Positions 1 through 12,594 of a stretch of DNA of 64,000 nucleotides are shown piece after piece (positions within the stretch are counted from its first letter, which is position 1; each line of letters opens with the position of its first letter). This DNA comes from Rhodococcus sp040643435. GTDB taxonomy: Bacteria > Actinomycetota > Actinomycetes > Mycobacteriales > Mycobacteriaceae. The stretch covers positions 124,001 through 188,000 of the forward strand of contig NZ_JBEYUH010000002.1 of NCBI RefSeq assembly GCF_040643435.1, in the 5' to 3' direction. Position numbers and translations under genes: made by a program. The notes under the pieces were generated by a model that was not told the origin of the DNA, ran no database searches, and saw only the letters and a list, made by a program, of their open reading frames with translations.

Positions 1-1
1 G

Positions 2-304
2 ATCGCCACCTATCCACGGCGCGCCAAGACCCGCAACGCCCGCGTCCGCCCCGAGGTCGGCGTCGTCGTGCTCTCGGACGACTGGAACGACGCGTGGGTG
101 CAGGTCGACGGAACGGCCGAGGTACTCGACGCCCACGACGACGTCGAACCGTTCGTCGAGTACTTCCGCAACATCGCCGGTGAGCACTCCGACTGGGACG
201 AGTACCGGCAGGCCATGCGCGATCAGGGCAAGTCGCTGATCCGGATCACGCCGAACAGGTGGGGCCCGGTGGCCACCGGAGGTTTCCCTCCCGAACTGGC
301 GTGA
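2..304 (+). CDS. PPOX-class F420-dependent oxidoreductase, C-terminal part
   Basis: This is the last 100 residues of a gene that enters from the left edge. The visible part contains a VQVDGTAEV strand and a GEHSDWDEYR helix, and ends in an LIRITPNR strand. These are typical of the split-barrel pyridoxamine-phosphate-oxidase-like family in its actinobacterial F420-using branch (TIGR03618 type). Such proteins are small cytosolic flavin or deazaflavin enzymes whose substrates are mostly unknown. The N-terminus and start are outside the window, so cofactor preference cannot be settled. Its stop lies 27 bp before the stop of the converging GAF-ANTAR gene. Family confidence is good; function is open. 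Confidence 0.8.
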   Translation: MATYPRRAKTRNARVRPEVGVVVLSDDWNDAWVQVDGTAEVLDAHDDVEPFVEYFRNIAGEHSDWDEYRQAMRDQGKSLIRITPNRWGPVATGGFPPELA

Positions 305-331
305 GAGTGTGCGCTCGGGAGCGAGCAGCCG

Positions 332-1066
332 TCATCGTCCGGTCTCGACCACGTGCCCCGCGATCTTGCGCAGCGGCACGTTGCGTTCCTGCGACAGCTT
401 CCGCAGCAGTACGAACGCTTCGTCGGAGCCCACTTCGAAGCGCTCCATGAGCATGCCCTTGGCCTGCCCGATGACATCACGCGACGCGAGGGCGGTGCGC
501 AACTGTTCCTCCCGGGAAGAAGCGATCAGCGCGAGGGCGGCGTGAGTGGCCAGGCTCGTCCCCACCTCGACGCTGCGCGCGCCGAACGCTCCGCCGCGAG
601 AACTGTGCACGTGAAGAACTCCGTGCACCACGTCGGTGAACAGGCACAGCGCCAGAAGGGAGCCGGCACCCGCGGAATTCGCCAGGGAGGCGAAGGCGGG
701 CCAACGCGCCTCGTGTCTCATATCGGCGACGAGAACGGTTCTTCCGTCCCGCATCGACTGCACGCAGGGTCCCTCACCGGACTCCTGCTGAAGGACGTCG
801 AGCGCAGTCGGCAGGTGGCCGGTCGCGGCACGGGTATCGAAACCGAGGCCGGACGAGCGCAAGGCGATACCGGCATGCTCGGCCCCCGGAATCAGCTCGA
901 CGGCCGACGAGGTGATCACGCGCAGAGTGTCCTCGAGACCGGCACATCCGATGCGCATCCTGCGTGCCGCTTCGTCGATCGGACATCGCGACCGCATGTC
1001 GGACACATCTTCGTTCGTCCGAGCTGCGTTGCCCGCCCCTTCGACTGCCACGCCACATAGTTGCAT
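332..1066 (-). CDS. GAF and ANTAR domain RNA-binding antiterminator-like regulator
   Basis: A protein of 244 residues. Residues about 45-165 form a GAF sensor domain (it contains GPCVQSMRDGRTVLVADM and the GVLHVHSS strand). Residues about 175-235 are an ANTAR domain with the hallmark IGQAKGMLMERF and a second helix SDEAFVLLRKLSQERNVPLRKIA. ANTAR domains bind paired RNA hairpins and prevent premature termination; the GAF domain probably binds a small ligand. No kinase or receiver domain is attached, so input would be by ligand alone. It starts with ATG at 1066. The acyl-CoA dehydrogenase gene ends 80 bp upstream on the same strand, so the two may be co-transcribed, but the gap is large enough for a separate promoter. 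Targets are unknown. Confidence 0.88.
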   Translation of the reverse strand: MQLCGVAVEGAGNAARTNEDVSDMRSRCPIDEAARRMRIGCAGLEDTLRVITSSAVELIPGAEHAGIALRSSGLGFDTRAATGHLPTALDVLQQESGEGPCVQSMRDGRTVLVADMRHEARWPAFASLANSAGAGSLLALCLFTDVVHGVLHVHSSRGGAFGARSVEVGTSLATHAALALIASSREEQLRTALASRDVIGQAKGMLMERFEVGSDEAFVLLRKLSQERNVPLRKIAGHVVETGR

Positions 1067-1146
1067 CGAAGCCGCGCGGAGCCGAAAGGCCCTAGTGGGA
1101 GGAGCACGTAGTACCCGTCACATGGCGAGGGTGCCCGACCGTGCTG

Positions 1147-2331
1147 CTACCGCCACGGCACCCGTTCCGGATCACGCAACATCCGCCGTGCCGTGGACAT
1201 CCGGTGCACCTCGTCGGGACCGTCGTAGATGCGGGCGTACCGCGCCCGCCGGTACATGCCCTCGAGCGGCGTGTCGGCGGTGAGCCCGAGTGCACCGTGC
1301 ACCTGGATAGCGCGGTCGACGACATCGTGCAGCATCTGCGCCCCACGGAACTTGATGAGCCCGATCTGGACCCGGGCGTCCCCTCCTGCGTCCATGACCC
1401 GTGCGGCGTCGAGAGTCATCAGGCGAGCTGCCTGTATGTCGGCGGCGGATTCGGCGATGTAGCGCTGGATCTCGCCCTTCTCGGCGAGCAACGAACCGTG
1501 GGCGAAGCGGGAGTTGGCGCGGGCACACATGAGTTCGAAGGCTCGTTGGGCCTGGCCGAGCCACCGCATGCAGTGGAAGATCCGTCCCGGACCGAGCCGG
1601 TCCTGCGCGACGACGAAGCCGTTGCCGCGTTCACCGAGCACGTTCTCCTCGGGAACCCGCACGCCGGTGTAGCGCACCTCGTAGTGATCGCTCGGGTCGT
1701 GCCCCATCGTGGGTATCGAACGCACGATCTCGAGTCCGGGTGTGTCGATGGGCACGATGATCGCGCTGATGCTGCGATGCAGCGGCGTCGACTCGGATTC
1801 GGTGCGGGCGAAGACCGTGCAGTATCCGGCCTGCGCGGCCCCGGTGGTGAACCACTTGTGCCCGTCGATCACCCATTCGCCCTCCTCGAGCCGGGCGGTG
1901 GTCTGCACGAGCACAGGATCGGATCCCGCGACTTCGGGCTCGGTAATACCGACAGACGGCAGGATGTCGCCGGAGACGAGACCAGGAATCCAGCGTTCGC
2001 GTTGCTCGGCGGTGCCGTGCCGCTGGATCATCAGTGCGTCCTGCATGGACACCGACCCGACCGCCAGCTGCCCGTATTCGGACCGCCCGATGATCTCGTT
2101 GAGATAGACGAAGTCCAGGAAGGGAACCCCGCCACCACCCATCTCCTCCGGATGCCCGAGAGCCCACAGTCCCAGCTCCTTCGCCCGGGCCTTCAGGCCG
2201 GCGAGCGCCTCGGCCGCCTTGTCGTCGTGGCGACTCAGTGCGGGCTCGAGAGGTATCACCTCGTCGTCGATGAACGAACGCATGCGGGTGCACAACTCGG
2301 CCACCCGCCCTTCGGGCCGGTTCGCAATCAT
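1147..2331 (-). CDS. acyl-CoA dehydrogenase
   Basis: A protein of 394 residues from the ATG at 2331. An ATG-less extension to 2361 is possible but adds only ten unconserved residues. It has the acyl-CoA dehydrogenase layout: an N-terminal helical domain, a middle beta domain with VGITEPEVAGSDP and IDGHKWFTTGA, and a C-terminal helical domain ending in QVHGALGLTADTPLEGMYRRARYARI and YDGPDEVH. The enzyme would oxidise an acyl-CoA to the 2-enoyl-CoA using FAD and pass electrons to ETF. The PLEGMYR and GPDEVH segments resemble the ACAD10/11-like branch, so the natural chain length is uncertain. It is divergent from treS across 124 bp, in which I recognise no operator. Confidence 0.93.
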   Translation of the reverse strand: MIANRPEGRVAELCTRMRSFIDDEVIPLEPALSRHDDKAAEALAGLKARAKELGLWALGHPEEMGGGGVPFLDFVYLNEIIGRSEYGQLAVGSVSMQDALMIQRHGTAEQRERWIPGLVSGDILPSVGITEPEVAGSDPVLVQTTARLEEGEWVIDGHKWFTTGAAQAGYCTVFARTESESTPLHRSISAIIVPIDTPGLEIVRSIPTMGHDPSDHYEVRYTGVRVPEENVLGERGNGFVVAQDRLGPGRIFHCMRWLGQAQRAFELMCARANSRFAHGSLLAEKGEIQRYIAESAADIQAARLMTLDAARVMDAGGDARVQIGLIKFRGAQMLHDVVDRAIQVHGALGLTADTPLEGMYRRARYARIYDGPDEVHRMSTARRMLRDPERVPWR

Positions 2332-2455
2332 GCCCGCCAATCTATCGGCACACACCCGCACTCACATAGCGTTCGGTTCGCTCGGGGTGTGGAAATCGGC
2401 CGACCGGGGCATTCTGGGTCGAGTCATCCTGCGACGCGACGAGCACGGAGGTGCC

Positions 2456-4275
<1,820 letters not shown>

Positions 4276-4279
<4 letters not shown>

Positions 4280-5676
4280 CCACACCCAACCTCGAGCTCT
4301 ACCCGAACGAGCAACTGGTTCACGATCTGCGCGTGTGGATGCCGCACCAGCGGTGGTTTGCAGCGAAGGGCCAGAACATCACCGGAATCGCTGTGGTCCT
4401 GCGTGATCCGCTCGTGGAGGAGCCCGGTTTCGGAGTCGATCATCTACTGGTGAAGGTCTCGTTCGAGTCGACGGCCGATCAGATCTACCAGGTTCCCTTG
4501 GGTTACCGACCGCACCTGCCCGACGAGTTGCAGTCGTGGAGCGTGGTCGGCCCGGACGATTCCCGCAATCGGGGTGTCTACGTCTACGACGGACTGCGCG
4601 ATCAGGAGATCCTCGACCGCTACTCCCGGAATCTGGCGAGCGGCGCTCCTACGGGCCAGGGCCCCGTCGATCTCCACACCGTCCCGGGGTCGGTCATCGA
4701 ACCCGGGTTACGAGGGCGGGCGCTGGGCGCGGAGCAGTCCAATACCTCCGTAGTCCTCGGAGAGAAGCTGCTGCTCAAGATGTTCCGACGACTGACGCTC
4801 GGAATCAATCCGGATGTCGAGTTGCCGCTCGCACTCGGGGAGTCCGGCTGCCGGTCGATCGCGCCGATCCGCGCATGGATCGATGCAGAGGTCGACGGGG
4901 TGCGCACGACCCTGTCGATGGTGCAGGACTTCGCGGCGAACTCGGCAGACGGTTGGTCGATGGCACTCGGCAGCGTGCGGGACCTGCTCATCGAAGGGGA
5001 TCTCCGTGCGGACGAGGTCGGGACCGATTTCGCCGGTGAATCCCATCGCATCGGGGCAGCCGTCGCGGATGTCCACGCTCATCTCGGATCCGCCCTCGGA
5101 ACCGGCGAGCGCGCCGCCTCCGAACTCGCCGAGGGCATGTTACGTCGACTCGAGAGCGCGGCGGCCGAGGTCGTCGAACTCGCCGAACTCTCCGATGGGA
5201 TCCGGGAACGATTCGACGAGGTCGCCGCGCTGGGCCGGATACCCGTGCACCGCATCCACGGCGACCTGCATCTCGGTCAGGTGCTGCGCACCCCCGAGCG
5301 GTGGCTGCTCATCGATTTCGAAGGAGAACCGGCGAAATCGCTCGAGGAGCGCCGCAAGCCCGACAGCCCGTTCAGGGATGTGGCGGGCATGTTGCGATCG
5401 TTCGACTACGCAGCGCACCATTCGATCCGCGAATCCGAACAAGGGGGCGTCGCTTCCCAGCGAGAGTTCCGGGCGCGCGAGTGGGCAGAACGCAATTACG
5501 CTGCCTTCTGCGACGGTTACGCCGCAGCCTCGGGCACGGATCCGCGGGAATCAGGTGCCCTGCTCCGCGGCTACGAGCTCGACAAGGCGGTCTACGAGGT
5601 GGTCTACGAGGCACGGCACCGGCCCTCGTGGCTGCACCTGCCGCTCGACGCGATCCGACGCCTCGTCACGGCTTGA
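4276..5676 (+). CDS. mak: maltokinase
   Basis: A 466-residue kinase of the maltokinase (Pep2) family, which phosphorylates maltose with ATP to maltose-1-phosphate, the donor for GlgE. It has an N-terminal cap with the family's WFAAKGQ motif (residues 27-33). The aminoglycoside-phosphotransferase-like core carries the catalytic loop HGDLHLGQ (328-335) and the metal-binding DFEGEP (347-352), followed by ERRKPDSPFRDVAGMLRSFDYAA. It is a separate gene from treS here; in some actinobacteria the two are fused. The last two codons run into a strong bidirectional terminator. glgE and glgB are not in the window. Confidence 0.95.
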
Positions 5677-5681
5677 AACCG

Positions 5682-5718
5682 GTGAAGGGGAGAGGCGCAT
5701 CGCGCCTCTCCCCTTCAC
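5682..5718. terminator. bidirectional terminator between mak and the clpC-like gene
   Basis: A perfect 17-bp inverted repeat (GTGAAGGGGAGAGGCGC and its complement) with a 3-nt loop ATC. It fills the 52-bp gap between two convergent genes, beginning 5 bp after the mak stop and ending 10 bp before the stop of the unfoldase gene. The symmetric stem without a clear T-run fits the intrinsic terminators common in actinobacteria and would act on both transcripts. Confidence 0.9.
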
Positions 5719-5728
5719 ATCGTTCGTG

Positions 5729-8152
<2,424 letters not shown>

Positions 8153-8172
8153 TCCGAAGCCTTTCTCTAGAA

Positions 8173-8193
8173 CTTGAGCCAGTCTCACTCAAG
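8173..8193. promoter_or_regulatory. HAIR-type operator (HspR site)
   Basis: CTTGAGC-N7-ACTCAAG matches the HspR-associated inverted repeat CTTGAGT-N7-ACTCAAG at 13 of 14 half-site positions with the exact 7-bp spacer. It lies 21 bp upstream of the unfoldase start codon, where a bound repressor would block transcription. HspR controls dnaK and clpB operons in streptomycetes and mycobacteria (established knowledge). Its use for a ClpC-type gene here is inferred from position and sequence only. Confidence 0.85.
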
Positions 8194-8240
8194 TAACGTG
8201 CCGGTGATGTCCTCAATTCCCGGAAATATGTGATCTGCGG

Positions 8241-8256
8241 CACAATATGGATTGTG
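8241..8256. promoter_or_regulatory. upstream OhrR-type operator candidate
   Basis: CACAAT-ATGG-ATTGTG is a perfect 6-bp inverted repeat. Its centre lies 23 bp, about two helical turns, upstream of the centre of the second palindrome at 8264-8279. It carries the same TTGTG/CACAA half-site in the opposite arrangement. It could be an auxiliary OhrR site or could serve the divergent unfoldase promoter. Confidence 0.55.
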
Positions 8257-8263
8257 GCCGTTA

Positions 8264-8279
8264 ATGTTGTGCACAACAT
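8264..8279. promoter_or_regulatory. OhrR operator candidate over the ohrR -35 region
   Basis: ATGTTGTGCACAACAT is a perfect 16-bp palindrome. It covers the predicted -35 element (8267-8272) of the ohrR promoter, the expected place for autorepression by a MarR-type dimer. Confidence 0.75.
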
Positions 8280-8295
8280 AAAGGTGCACTACATT
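8267..8295 (+). promoter_or_regulatory. ohrR promoter, leaderless
   Basis: The -35 TTGTGC (8267-8272), a 17-bp spacer and the -10 TACATT (8290-8295) stand 7 nt before the GTG start of ohrR at 8303. The message would therefore begin at or within a base of the start codon, a leaderless arrangement common in actinobacteria. No ribosome-binding site precedes the GTG, which fits. Confidence 0.7.
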
Positions 8296-8302
8296 CATTC
8301 CC

Positions 8303-8746
8303 GTGTCGTCACCCCTCGAACTCGACCAGCAGGTGTGCTTCGCGCTCTACCGCGCGTCGCGCACCGTCACCGCGGCGTACCGGCCGCATCTCGACCGGCT
8401 GGGCATCACCTACCCGCAGTACCTCGTACTGCTGGCCCTCTGGGAACGTGATGCACGCGGCGTGCAGGAACTGTGCGACGCGCTCGACCTCGACACAGGC
8501 ACACTGTCCCCCCTTCTCAAGCGACTCGAGAACGCCGGATACGTCGAGCGGCACCGGCAACGGAGCGACGAGCGTCGTGTCGTCGTCCAGCTCACCGAAT
8601 CAGGGGATGCACTCCGGACAGTGGCCGCGGAAATACCCGCCTGCGTGACACGCAACAGCCGATTCGACGTCGACGAACTGGTCGCGTTACGCGAAACGCT
8701 CCACCGCCTGACCGCCGCGTTGCAGGAAGCACCCGGCGCACCCTGA
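8303..8746 (+). CDS. ohrR: MarR-family organic-peroxide sensor OhrR
   Basis: A 147-residue winged-helix regulator of the OhrR branch. The peroxide-sensing cysteine is C12 in DQQVCFALYRASR, followed by ITYPQYLVLLALWE, GTLSPLLKRLENAGYVER and the wing RSDERRVVVQLTESG. Reduced OhrR represses; oxidation of the cysteine by organic hydroperoxides releases DNA. The second cysteine (CVTRNSR, in the C-terminal helix region) could allow a two-cysteine mechanism. It stands 16 bp upstream of ohr on the same strand, and its own promoter carries two palindromes, so autoregulation and control of ohr are likely. The GTG start at 8303 fits the leaderless promoter. Confidence 0.92.
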   Translation: MSSPLELDQQVCFALYRASRTVTAAYRPHLDRLGITYPQYLVLLALWERDARGVQELCDALDLDTGTLSPLLKRLENAGYVERHRQRSDERRVVVQLTESGDALRTVAAEIPACVTRNSRFDVDELVALRETLHRLTAALQEAPGAP

Positions 8747-8762
8747 AGAAAGGCAGGACATC

Positions 8763-9185
8763 GTGAACATCATCTACACCGCCGAAGCACTCGCCACCGG
8801 AGCAGGACGCGACGGCCACGCGCGCACCAGCGACGGAAAGCTCGACCTCGACCTGTCGCTCCCCACCGAGATGGGTGGAGACGGCAAGGGCACCAACCCC
8901 GAGCAGCTCTTCGCTGCCGGATACGCCGCGTGCTTCCATTCTGCGCTGCAGATGATCGCCCGGCAGGAGAAGGTGGACGTCAGCGACTCCGCCGTCGGTG
9001 CCCGAGTGGGTATCGGGCCGACCGACGCCGGCGGTTTCGGTCTTGCCGTCACCCTCGAGGTGACGCTTCCGAATCTTCCCCGCGAGAAGGCACTCGAACT
9101 CACCGAGAAGGCTCACCAGGTGTGCCCCTACTCGAACGCGACGCGCGGCAACATCGACGTCGTACTCGAGGTGACCGAGGACTGA
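8763..9185 (+). CDS. ohr: organic hydroperoxide resistance protein
   Basis: A 140-residue OsmC/Ohr-family thiol peroxidase that reduces organic and lipid hydroperoxides, usually with lipoylated partners. Both redox cysteines are present: C57 in AAGYAACFHSAL and C121 in VCPYSNATRGN. R21 is probably the conserved active-site arginine. The length matches Ohr rather than the shorter YhfA group. It follows ohrR by 16 bp, with AGAAAGG upstream of its GTG, so the two are surely co-transcribed. A hairpin follows the stop after about 40 bp. Confidence 0.95.
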   Translation: MNIIYTAEALATGAGRDGHARTSDGKLDLDLSLPTEMGGDGKGTNPEQLFAAGYAACFHSALQMIARQEKVDVSDSAVGARVGIGPTDAGGFGLAVTLEVTLPNLPREKALELTEKAHQVCPYSNATRGNIDVVLEVTED

Positions 9186-9223
9186 CGTCCCTCCTCGTGT
9201 GATCGAGAACGAACTGCTCCGCG

Positions 9224-9264
9224 GCGCACGTGTCCACGCGGCCCCGTAACGTGGACACGTGCGC
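9224..9264. terminator. 15-bp hairpin after ohr, overlapping the helicase start
   Basis: Perfect arms GCGCACGTGTCCACG (9224-9238) and its complement (9250-9264) with an 11-nt loop. It lies 39 bp after the ohr stop and probably ends that transcript. It also covers the GTG at 9259 that could start the helicase gene, which raises doubt about that start or suggests translational control. Confidence 0.6.
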
Positions 9265-11559
9265 ACGCAGGACCGGTCGCAGCTCACGATGTTCGCGACC
9301 GAACTCGATTTTCCTCTCGACGACTTCCAGATCGAGGCCTGCAGCGCTCTCGAGGACGGCCGGGACGTGCTGGTGTGTGCGCCCACCGGAGCCGGCAAGA
9401 CCGTCGTCGGCGAATTCGCCGCTCGGCTCGCGCTCGGATCTGCGGGGCGGTGCTTCTACACCACCCCCATCAAGGCACTGAGCAATCAGAAATACCTCGA
9501 CCTGTCGCGTCGCTTCGGTGACGATCACGTCGGCCTGCTCACCGGCGACATCTCGCTCGACCCCCACGCACCCGTCGTCGTCATGACCACCGAAGTCCTG
9601 CGCAGCATGCTGCACGGCAACTCCCCACTACTGCGCGGCCTCACCCACGTGGTCATGGACGAGGTGCACTATCTCGCCGACCGCGAGCGCGGCGCGGTCT
9701 GGGAGGAAACAATCCTCTCGCTCCCCGACGACGTGCGCCTGACGAGCCTGTCCGCCACGGTGAGCAATGCCGAGGAGTTCGGCGGGTGGCTGCGCGGAAT
9801 CCGGGGAGACCTCGCGGTCGTCCTCGAGGAGACCCGGCCCGTGCCACTCACCCAGCACATGCTCGCCGGCGGGCGTCTGTTCGATCTGCTGTCGCCCTCC
9901 GGCACGGTCGACGAGACCCTCGAGCGGTACATCGCCCACCGCCAACTCGTCGAAGCCGCACCCGGTCGTTCGACCGGTCGGGGCCGACGGCGGCGGCGCG
10001 TGCGCGAGGCGCCCGGGCCCACCGGCGGCGACCTGCCCGGCATCGTCGCCCGTCTCGAGGCCGAACAGCTCTTACCTGCAATCTGGTTCCGCTTCAGTCG
10101 CAACGGTTGTGACGATGCGGTCGCCGAATGTCTCGATTCGTCCCTCCGTCTCACCGAGGCAGCCGACATCGCCGAGATCCGCGCGGTCGCCGACCGGCAC
10201 ACCGCCGCTCTGCCACCCGCCGATCTCGACGCGGTCGGCCACGCCGAGTGGCTCGAAGGGCTCGAACGAGGTTTCGCCGCGCACCACGCAGGCCTGATAC
10301 CCGCATTCCGGCACACCGTCGAGGACCTGTTCGCGCGCGGTCTCGTGCGGGTCGTGTTCGCCACCGAGACTCTCGCCGTGGGCGTGAACATGCCGGCGCG
10401 GACCGTCGTCCTCGAGCGTCTCGTCAAACCCACGGCCGACGGCCCCGTGCGCCTGACCCCGGGCGAGTACACCCAGCTCACCGGACGCGCCGGCCGACGG
10501 GGCATCGATGTCGAGGGACACGCCGTCGTGCTGTGGAGTCCCGAGGCCGCCCCCGCGACCGTTGCCGGTCTCGCCGGTGCCCGCTCCTATCCGCTGCACA
10601 GTTCACTGCGCGTGGGGTACAACACGGCGGTCAACCTGGTCGCCGCCCGCGGAATCTCCGGTTCCAGGGATTTCCTCCGGCGCTCGTTCGCGCAGTACCA
10701 GGCCGAGCGGTCCGTTGCCGCCCTCAGCGACGCGGTTCGCGCGAACGCGGTGGCGCTGCGCGAACTCGACACCGAACTCGGGGACGTCGAGGGGTTCACG
10801 GAGTACCGGCATCTGCGCGACCGACTTGCCGCGGCGCGCCGGACCGGTACCGCCGATCTCGTCGCCTCGCTCGCACGAGCGGTGCGCTCGCATCCGGCGC
10901 ATCGGCGCGGCGACAGGGATCGTCGCCTCGCCCTCTCCGCACGACGCAGCGCGCTACACGGCGACACCGAACGTATGAGATCGCAGATCGGCACGGCCAC
11001 CGGCCGCCTCGTCGACACCTTCGACCGCACACTGGATCTGCTCGAGGAACGGGGCTATCTGCTCCGAGATCCGCTGGGCGAATCGGTCCACGTCACCGAC
11101 GACGGCCGCCGGCTCGGCAGGATCTACTGCGCGAACGATCTTCTCGTCGCCGAGTGTGTGCGCACCGGCGTCTGGTCGGGACTGACGCCTGCCGAACTCG
11201 CCGCCGTCGCGTCCAGCGCTCTGGGCGAGACCCGTCGGCGAACCGTCGGTGCCCCGGGCCGCACCACCCCGGCCGTCGAGGAGGCTCTGCGCGCCACCTC
11301 GCGGCTGTGGAGCGAACTCGCCGGACGCGAGGAGCACCACGGTCTCGAAGTGGGGCCGGATCCGGATCCGGTCGCCGTTCCCTCGATCTACCGCTGGGCC
11401 AGTGGAGACGGACTCGCGTCCGCACTGCGTTCCGCGTCGGATGCCGGCCTGTCCGCAGGCGACCTCGTCCGTCGTTACCTGCGAACCCTCGATCTCGTGG
11501 ACCAGACAGGTCTGTGCCGGCGGGACGAACTGCCGCCGGTCTCGTTCACCCTGACCTGA
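9259..11559 (+). CDS. Ski2-like DEAD/DEAH-box RNA helicase
   Basis: Up to 766 residues. The helicase core has Walker A APTGAGKT (41-48), TTPIKALSNQKY (motif Ia), DEVHYL (motif II, from 134), SATVSN (motif III), then AHHAGLIPAFR, VFATETLAVGVNMPART and the QLTGRAGRRG motif VI. This is the Ski2/Mtr4/HelY superfamily, with a C-terminal helical part but shorter than classical HelY. Such enzymes unwind structured RNA for decay or processing. A basic insert (residues about 235-255) lies between the RecA domains. The start may be the GTG at 9259 or the ATG at 9289, which begins the conserved MFATELDFPLDDFQ block; the latter would free the start from the hairpin. Confidence 0.9.
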   Translation: MRTQDRSQLTMFATELDFPLDDFQIEACSALEDGRDVLVCAPTGAGKTVVGEFAARLALGSAGRCFYTTPIKALSNQKYLDLSRRFGDDHVGLLTGDISLDPHAPVVVMTTEVLRSMLHGNSPLLRGLTHVVMDEVHYLADRERGAVWEETILSLPDDVRLTSLSATVSNAEEFGGWLRGIRGDLAVVLEETRPVPLTQHMLAGGRLFDLLSPSGTVDETLERYIAHRQLVEAAPGRSTGRGRRRRRVREAPGPTGGDLPGIVARLEAEQLLPAIWFRFSRNGCDDAVAECLDSSLRLTEAADIAEIRAVADRHTAALPPADLDAVGHAEWLEGLERGFAAHHAGLIPAFRHTVEDLFARGLVRVVFATETLAVGVNMPARTVVLERLVKPTADGPVRLTPGEYTQLTGRAGRRGIDVEGHAVVLWSPEAAPATVAGLAGARSYPLHSSLRVGYNTAVNLVAARGISGSRDFLRRSFAQYQAERSVAALSDAVRANAVALRELDTELGDVEGFTEYRHLRDRLAAARRTGTADLVASLARAVRSHPAHRRGDRDRRLALSARRSALHGDTERMRSQIGTATGRLVDTFDRTLDLLEERGYLLRDPLGESVHVTDDGRRLGRIYCANDLLVAECVRTGVWSGLTPAELAAVASSALGETRRRTVGAPGRTTPAVEEALRATSRLWSELAGREEHHGLEVGPDPDPVAVPSIYRWASGDGLASALRSASDAGLSAGDLVRRYLRTLDLVDQTGLCRRDELPPVSFTLT

Positions 11560-11562
11560 CGG

Positions 11563-12450
11563 TCACGGTATCGAGTATTCGACCGAACACAACTGCTCCG
11601 ACAACTCCCACAGCCGGCGGGCGAGCATCTCGTCGTGCGAGCGCGAGTTGGACTGTACGCGTTTCGGGTGGCCACGCGACTCGAACAAGCGATCCGGCCC
11701 GTAGAAGCCGCCGGGTTCCGCATCCGGGGAGGTCGCCGCGTAGAGGGTCGGCAGCGCGCCCGCCTGCGCGGATTGCCCGATGATCGGGGTGACGAGTTCG
11801 ACGATCTTCCCGTGCCAGGACTCGCTGCGGTACTGCAGATTCGTGGACGAATAACCTGGATGTGCGGCAAGCGATCTCACGCTCGACCCCGCTGCCGTGA
11901 GGCGGCGCTGCAGTTCGTACGCGAACAACAGGTTCGCCAGTTTCGACTGTCCGTAGGCGGGCCAGCGCTCGTACCGGCGTCGCTCCCAGTTGATGTCCTC
12001 GAGGTCGATTCTGCCGATGCGGTGCATCGCGCTGCTGACCGTCACGACCCGGTCGGTGATGCGGTCGAGAAGCAGGCCGGTGAGCGCGAAGTGGCCGAAG
12101 TGGTTGGTACCGATCTGCATCTCGAATCCGTCGGCCGTTCGCCGCAAGGGCACCGCCATGACACCGGCGTTGTTGACGAGGACATCGATGCGGTCGTAGG
12201 CCGAGCGCACCTCCTCGGCGAACGAGCGCACCGACGCCAGATCGGCCAGGTCCAGGCGGCGAACCTGGGCACGGTCGCCGAGGTCGGCCGCGACGGCCTC
12301 GCCCTTGGCTACGTCGCGACAGGCCAGCACGACGTCGGCACCCGCCCTCGCCAGTGCACGCGCCGTCTCTGCTCCGAGGCCGCTGTTGGCTCCTGTCACC
12401 ACGGCCGTCCGCCCCGAAAGATCAGGAATATCCTTCGTCTCCCATCCCAT
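11563..12450 (-). CDS. short-chain dehydrogenase (retinol-dehydrogenase-like)
   Basis: A 295-residue SDR. The cofactor motif GANSGLG lies at residues 19-25, NNAGVM follows, and the catalytic motif is YGQSK. The N-terminal VVTGANSGLGAETARALARAG and the C-terminal LWELSEQL resemble the oxidoreductases annotated as WW-domain or retinol-dehydrogenase-like in actinobacteria. Its substrate is unknown. I chose the ATG at 12450 because upstream codons are not conserved-looking. A second SDR of the same type lies at 17483-18355. Its stop is 3 bp from the helicase stop (convergent), and its start is divergent from the sigma-like gene. Confidence 0.88.
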   Translation of the reverse strand: MGWETKDIPDLSGRTAVVTGANSGLGAETARALARAGADVVLACRDVAKGEAVAADLGDRAQVRRLDLADLASVRSFAEEVRSAYDRIDVLVNNAGVMAVPLRRTADGFEMQIGTNHFGHFALTGLLLDRITDRVVTVSSAMHRIGRIDLEDINWERRRYERWPAYGQSKLANLLFAYELQRRLTAAGSSVRSLAAHPGYSSTNLQYRSESWHGKIVELVTPIIGQSAQAGALPTLYAATSPDAEPGGFYGPDRLFESRGHPKRVQSNSRSHDEMLARRLWELSEQLCSVEYSIP

Positions 12451-12594
12451 GTCCGCCACCATACGGACGCGCGTCCCGCTGCAACAGTCCTCGTTGGATC
12501 GCCTCGTCGCCGTCGGACGGATCGGCTCGTAGACTGCCTCGGAATTCACGGCCGCACGCGCTCGGTGCGCATGCACGACACGGAGGTTCCATCG

